Part shown: piece after piece, positions 43,464-48,458 of the stretch
How positions within the stretch are numbered: position 1 is the stretch's first letter
How the letters are laid out: each line of letters starts with the position of its first letter
Source: Lenisia limosa
Lineage: Eukaryota > Breviatea
Reading direction: 5' to 3'
Assembly: GCA_001655205.1 (NCBI GenBank)
Contig: LPNZ01009003.1
Coordinates: forward strand, 1 to 48,458
DNA: 48,458 nucleotides
Translations under genes and position numbers: made by a program
The notes under the pieces: model-generated
Database searches by the model: none
Seen by the model: the letters and a program-made list of their open reading frames with translations, nothing else
Told to the model about the DNA's origin: nothing

Positions 43464-46400
43464 ATGTTTTCCGCCTTCAAGATCGGGGCGCAGGAGCCAA
43501 CATCAATTACTCAGGTGAATGTGATACATGTTTTTTATCTCCTTTGAGACTTTGTTGAATGTTCGTTAATATCTACTTGGCCTCTGCTCTGATGCATCAC
43601 ACACAGGTTGTAAATATTTTAAATTCTGAGTACCAAAATTAATCGTTCTGAGTCGATACTTCATGTGTTTCTTGTGTGTTTTGTGTCTTCAACCTGGTGT
43701 TTGCCAATGCTCTCCTGCATACCTTTAATGTCATCCGTACGGTTCAAGAGATAATCTTTTTAGGACGCATCTTTGCTTCATTACCAAAGACAATCGCCTC
43801 CGGTTGTAGCTTACCACCCAGGTTTTTCTCGTTCCATCGGAGCTCACCCAATTTGGTGCCAACTCTGTCGGCTTTTCAGATGAACACGGGAGGTGGTTTG
43901 TCATCAGGTTTGAAGGGGGTTAGCAGTTGAATTTGGACTATGCAAGATTTCATCCTATTTATACCTTTATTCACCGCCAAATCATTTGGAATCGGTGCTG
44001 ACTGACAATTGCCCATACCTCCCAGGGCTAAGACAATCCAAAACTTAATGCTCATCATCCATGTTATTTTTGTTGTGTTGGAGTAAGGATTAATTCTGAA
44101 CGCAGACCAAATGTGACAGTGGAAGAGGTGTCACCCCATGCGTTTTCTGCACACCCTCCTCGAAACCCTCGACCATCGCAAGTAAGTAATCTTCAATAGA
44201 CAACTCCAGTGGTTCATATTATAAAGTTAAATTATAGATTACTTGTTTCATGTATTTAGATTAAAGCTATACCTCCTTTTTTGGTGTTTGTACATATGAT
44301 ATGATATATATTCACTGAACGCGATAAGTCCTGACACGAATGTTTTTCTTTATATTTATAAAAAATTTACTTCATTTTTCAAATCAAAAGTGGGATACAT
44401 AATCAAGGTGTTCAAATTTATGTTTGAAACTTTTTTTTCTAATATGGATTTTTTAGTGAATCCTTTCACTAAATTCATTAAAAATGACAATATTAGGGCT
44501 GTTTTAGCCAAATTAAATTTATTGTCAATTTACAAAAAACATCATGTTTTTTATGCTTCTTCAAGTCAATGAAAGGAATACTGTTTCATATGATATCATA
44601 AATAAATGTCAAAACGAAAAAACCATTTCCAAAACACAGAAAAAAAAATCGTTTTAGTAGTGAGTCGAGCAACCCAAAGCGGCGATGACGTCACGGCAGC
44701 ATTGAGACATGGCTGACCAGAATGGCGATCATCTCATGATTAATTGAGTCCCATGCGATGTTGAGATGCTATTAAGGATCTTCTTAACTTGGTGTGTCAT
44801 CTTCTTGTTGGATAATCTTCCTGCCCAGGATGCACCAGGCATTCTCAATCAATTTAACGTCGAACTTGTTCTTCAAATGCTGGTGAAAACTCATAGAACA
44901 GTGAACATTGGTACTCACAAAACAAGCGCGTGGGTTTCACTAAATTCAATAATGACAAAATAGTACCAAATACTGTCAATTTTGATGAATTCAGTGAATG
45001 GATTCACTAAAAAATTTGTAGATTGAAAAATGGTGGAAGACAAAAATTTGGACACTTTGTCTCATAAACCCAACTTTTAATTTGAAAAATACATGAAATT
45101 CCGTTTACATATGAAGAAAAACATTCGTGGACGTATAATTATACAATATATCTATCATATAGTAGAGTATTATTATCTATCATAGTATGTAAAGTATTAT
45201 TTCGCTTTTTACTGAAAAATGGAATCTAGACAAGCGATTACAACCCAGGGTCTTCTTGGAGTATTACGTATTGACGGAAACGCCTGGCTACTCAGTGTCT
45301 CCAAAACAGACGAGGTATCTTGGACCTTCACCCCAAAAAGTTCTTGACATTGATGAGCGTTCTATCTCTTAGTCTTATAATGCTAAATGAATACAATCAA
45401 GCACCTTTTGTCAGCATGACACTTATGCCAATGGCCTAATCTACCACAGCGCTCACCCTTTAGGTGTGCAAACTGCCTTCTCCTGAGGCCTCTATCCTGG
45501 TCATCAAGGACATTGACACCATTCCCATTGGACTGACGGCAAGCCAGAACTTCGGATCAGGCATCTTCGGTGGCGACAATAAGCCCTTCAGGTCTGCGGG
45601 CATGGAACAAAATGCCACCCAACTAACTGTGTTAAAAACACCGCCTTCCTTGGACAAAAGCTCATTGATGTAGTGCGGTGAAAAGCCTTATTTGTGGTGG
45701 TGGGTTCTACTTCACCCGGCACGCACGTGACCTGACCCTCACAACGCAGCAGTCATTCGAGGTATATTATGGCATATGGATCCATCTGGATATCCCGACG
45801 TATATTTTGATGATTCAGCCTTCCCCATACATTTATATTCCCTATTTGACCGTTAAGCCATTCCCCGTGCCCCAAGCACGTCATTTCCTCTGGAACGTGG
45901 GGCTGACTTGTGGTGTCGACCCCCTACCCTGTGTTCAGCTTCTTCATGGCTCCGTCAACTTCTCCAAGATCCCGGGCAGGTCAAACTTGGGCAAGGTTCG
46001 TGGGGTTGTGTTGCGTTGAGTGTTCGTATCTTTTGGAATGACACCCCTCCTACACTATTAACATTTCCGTACACCCAGACGGAGTTGAACGTCGCGCTCA
46101 TTTCAAGGATTTCAGCTGGCCGTGCAGGGACAAGGTTTAAAGTGAGCGCTTCCTTTTAGCATATTGTACTAGGCTCTTGTCTGTTGGATCTTGTCTAAGA
46201 TATTTAGCTTCAAGGGTTTTACTTTTGGACGGTTTAATAGAGCTGTAACCGTTACCTCCCCCCCAGGTACGAGGCATTGATGACAACGGCTCCGTTGCGA
46301 CTTTCGTTGAGACTGAGCAAATCACTTGGGTAGGGTAGTGGGAGCATACCATGTAGTATATTTGACATATGCATCATTATACCATATAAAATTATGGGGG

Positions 46401-48458
46401 AACTTGGGTTTTTATTTTGTTTGGGNNNNNNNNNNNNNNNNNNNNNNNNNNNNNNNNNNNNNNNNNNNNNNNNNNNNNNNNNNNNNNNNNNNNNNNNNNN
46501 NNNNNNNNNNNNNNNNNNNNNNNNNNNNNNNNNNNNNNNNNNNNNNNNNAAGGTGTCGTCGTTTGTGCAGGTTGGAACCGCTCCACATAACACTATGATA
46601 ACACTGTTATATGCACTAGTTGACATATTTTGTATTTATTGTGAAGGTTCGAGGATCAATCCCGATATTCTGGGACCAGGAGGCAACCAAGATCGGCAGG
46701 CACCAAGTGAGCCAACCGCCCTGAAAGTAATATTCATCTTTATAATATTCTGTTGTATTAAAACGAATGATATGCGCAAACTCCAATCAATTTGGTCAGA
46801 TTTATTATTTTTCTTTTTCACCCCATCCTTGATGTTTCAGGTTAAGATCACCAGATCACCGGACGCGTCAGACGCCGCGTTCCAGAAGCATGTGGCACAA
46901 ATGTCCTTCAGGTTCGATTTCACCAAACACCGTGTTGTTGAACAGAATTATTGTGTTCTCTTTTTTTTGCCTGTTTTCATACCCCCCCCCCCCTCACCCA
47001 TCAGATACGGACCCGTCTCAGCAGTGTCATTGGTGTCGAAAGAAGGTTCAGAAGTAGGGCAAATCATCCCAACCATACGACATATCCAGTGCCCTAAAAC
47101 TATATAGTTTAATTGAGAGTCCTAAAAGTTTAATTTGAGAGTGTGGTGAATTCATGCGGTATTTGTACGGTACTGATGGAATAGAATGTTCTTGGAAGCG
47201 CATTCAAGGCCATGGCCGAGCGTAACGATCTCGACTTCCTTTGGTTCGACTTCAACAATGGTGGGGGGAGGGTAAATAAGAAAAAGAAGTTGATAATATT
47301 TTTTTAAAAAAAATGCTTTGTGGGGTTTCTACAGGGACTTTCTCTAGCTATATCCCTTCATGCAGTAGAGTGCAGCCGATCTCGCAACTACCGTGGACTG
47401 GGACGAGTTGTGCGTTGGGTGTCGGAAGAGGCGGCAGTGACAGCCGACGCGTTCCAACGGACCCGGCATGGCGGAGTGTTTCTTGCCGATNNNNNNNNNN
47501 NNNNNNNNNNNNNNNNNNNNNNNNNNNNNNNNNNNNNNNNNNNNNNNNNNNNNNNNNNNNNNNNNNNNNNNNNNNNNNNNNNNNNNNNNNNNNNNNNNNN
47601 NNNNNTAAAATCAACATGTCAGCTTGATAACTTTTTTTGTTCAGGTGTCATTCGGACAAATTGCGGAGACTGTCTCTCTCGAACTAACGTTTTCCAAGTG
47701 GGCTGGGGCTGGGCAGGATACTTTCATGGAGTAGCATGTTTATGATTGCCTTCAATCTGAAACTCTAAAATCATGTCGTGTATTTCTTTGCCCTGCCTTC
47801 TTCGTATTTCTTACCCCTTTTTTAACAATCCTCTACCCTGACACCCTATGTTATGACATATGTAGACGTACCTGTCCCAAACGATCCTAGACTTGCAGAT
47901 GATTGAGGTGAGGGTCAACAATGGCATCTTGTTTACTTGATTCTTCACAACCTTGGCTCATCTTTCTTATTCCCCAGTTGGACCTCTCTGATGTTGCTCT
48001 CCAGAAGTCCGTTATTAATCTCTGGCAAGTTAGTGGCTTATTGTGTTTACTGAAGTTTGAACTGTAATGAATATCGATGGTTTGTCTATCGTTCTAAACG
48101 TTATGAACACAAACTATCGGATGTATACCTCGAAATGAGATTTTCCCTACCAAGTTAGCCCTCACCCATTAGAACAACGGTGATGCTCTTTCGAAGTTCT
48201 ATGCCGGCACCGGAACAATGAAGAGCGTGCAGGACGGCAAACAGAACACTGCGGACCGGAGCATTTCGGCCGTGGAGGATGGCCTTAAGGTATTTGGCCT
48301 GTTGCTTTTAGTGTTGCCAATTTTTTTCCTTTTCCTGTCAGCGACTCCCTCCTTGAAGCCCCCCCTATTAACCCGATATAGGTGGTGCGAAGAGCCATCG
48401 TTGGCAAGTTCAAGGGCGAGTCCAGGCACAAGGCGGTGGTGGAGCTGCTGCACCAGAG
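43464..48458 (+). CDS. SAC-domain phosphoinositide phosphatase, probably synaptojanin-like (3' end outside window)
   Basis: ATG 43464 (MFSAFKIGAQEP), then 43822-43907 (VFLVPSELTQFG ... DEHGRWFVIR), 44106-44181, and from 45249 a chain of about twenty exons. SAC phosphatases remove phosphates from PI4P, PI3P or PI(3,5)P2 on membranes. Landmarks: GLLGVLRIDGNAWLLSVS; FYFTRHARDLTLTTQQ; HFLWN; LISRISAGRAGTRFK followed by VRGIDDNGSVATFVETEQ; SSFVQ and VRGSIPIFWDQ; RYGPVSAVSLVSKEG; FLWFDFNN; the CX5R active site RTNCGDCLSRTNVFQ (47650-47695); LWQNNGDALSKFYAGTGTMK. The ending VVRRAIVGKFKG...VVELL fits the synaptojanin type, which would carry a 5-phosphatase domain beyond the window. The Asp just before the active-site Arg, normally LDRTN, is Ser here. 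Two gaps interrupt exons or introns. Intron 3 (44182-45248) holds a transposon. Confidence 0.93.
44335..44496. repeat. Left terminal inverted repeat of the Tc1/mariner-type element
   Basis: Aligns by eye with the reverse complement of 44969-45129 over its whole length with scattered mismatches; best block is the 45 bp ending near 44496. Confidence 0.85.
44665..44880 (-). pseudogene. Transposase C-terminal remnant
   Basis: Minus-strand remnant with the IENAW...ILGRK block, a WDSI.HEMIA...LV helix and the terminal GCSTHY. Stops follow DDTPS and EDP, and the last block needs a frame change, so no protein can be made from it. Confidence 0.8.
44969..45129. repeat. Right terminal inverted repeat of the Tc1/mariner-type element
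   Basis: Inverted partner of 44335-44496, with CATTCGTG at its outer end. Confidence 0.85.
46426..46549. other. Assembly gap (124 N)
   Basis: Run of N in the SAC gene between the exon ending VETEQITW and the piece KVSSFVQ; the missing part of the SAC domain lies here. Confidence 0.99.
47491..47605. other. Assembly gap (115 N)
   Basis: Run of N in the SAC gene directly before the active-site exon; it follows TRHGGVFLAD. Confidence 0.99.

Larger units (their letters stand above)
44325..45135 (-). mobile_element. Degenerate Tc1/mariner-type transposon in SAC intron 3
   Basis: About 810 bp bounded by TA dinucleotides (44325-44326 and 45134-45135), as expected for TA target duplication. Long terminal inverted repeats of about 160 bp: left 44335-44496, right 44969-45129, both starting CACGAATGTTTTTCTT and containing TTTTTTAGTGAATCC, TTCACT, AATTCAT in order. 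Inside, the minus strand reads IENAWCILGRKI (about 44850-44815), then AWDSINHEMIAILVSHVSML and, after a frameshift, VIAALGCSTHY, which are the C-terminal blocks of Tc1/mariner (DDE_3) transposases. Several stop codons and a frameshift break it and the N-terminal two thirds are missing, so it is a dead, internally deleted copy. Confidence 0.85.

Noticed and set aside
44390-44572. 60-codon plus-strand frame inside the SAC intron
   Set aside because: Lies largely within the transposon's left inverted repeat and is AT-rich; not a gene.
1-48458. Non-standard genetic code
   Set aside because: TAA, TAG and TGA all end recognised genes at the expected place, and none appears inside conserved exons.

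Overview
This window is eukaryotic nuclear DNA from a compact, very intron-rich unicellular organism. Almost every gene is cut into short exons (about 15-60 codons) by GT...AG introns. The reading frames close with ordinary TAA, TAG and TGA stops, and none of these is read as sense inside the exons I traced, so the standard genetic code fits. Nothing prokaryotic is present. The cysteine-rich protein repertoire, the compactness and the intron load would suit a free-living metamonad or excavate such as a Kipferlia-like fornicate, but that placement is inference. Nine assembly gaps (runs of N) interrupt the window and several damage exons; some lie against long G or C runs.

Layout. 22-1084 (-): 5' part of a leucine-rich-repeat protein that leaves the window. 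1904-3142 (+): small secreted protein of unknown function. About 4135-5140 (-): probable proteasome-assembly chaperone of the UMP1/POMP type, broken by a gap. 5232-28417 (+): one enormous gene of more than 90 exons for a signal-peptide-bearing, cysteine-rich receptor-like protein with about eight C-terminal membrane spans. 28418-29790: repeat-rich intergenic DNA with a possible transposase remnant. 30143-31305 (-): unidentified basic helical protein. 31990-33073 (+): sedlin/TRAPPC2. 33180-33582 (-): doubtful small gene. 33718-35304 (-): ribulose-phosphate 3-epimerase. 35570-38105 (+): adenosine kinase. 38441-42652 (+): MPPED-like metallophosphoesterase with a probable disordered C-terminal tail. 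43464-end (+): SAC-domain phosphoinositide phosphatase, probably synaptojanin-like, running off the window and carrying a dead Tc1/mariner-type transposon in its third intron.

The genes do not form one pathway. Two (TRAPPC2, SAC phosphatase) belong to membrane traffic and phosphoinositide control, two (epimerase, adenosine kinase) to pentose and nucleoside metabolism, one to proteasome biogenesis, and the giant one is a surface protein. Several neighbours are divergent with short shared upstream regions (91 bp at 5141-5231, 265 bp at 35305-35569), so promoters must be compact.

The most interesting signals are the exon architecture of the giant gene (many introns split the Gly codon that ends a CPxG motif, in phase 1), a pair of related ~150-190 bp elements in two introns of that gene, a second dispersed hairpin element, tandem duplications that copy splice sites, a 24-nt intron in the epimerase gene, and the transposon with ~160-bp inverted repeats. 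Splice sites were assigned by eye from frame continuity and phase; transcripts were not available.
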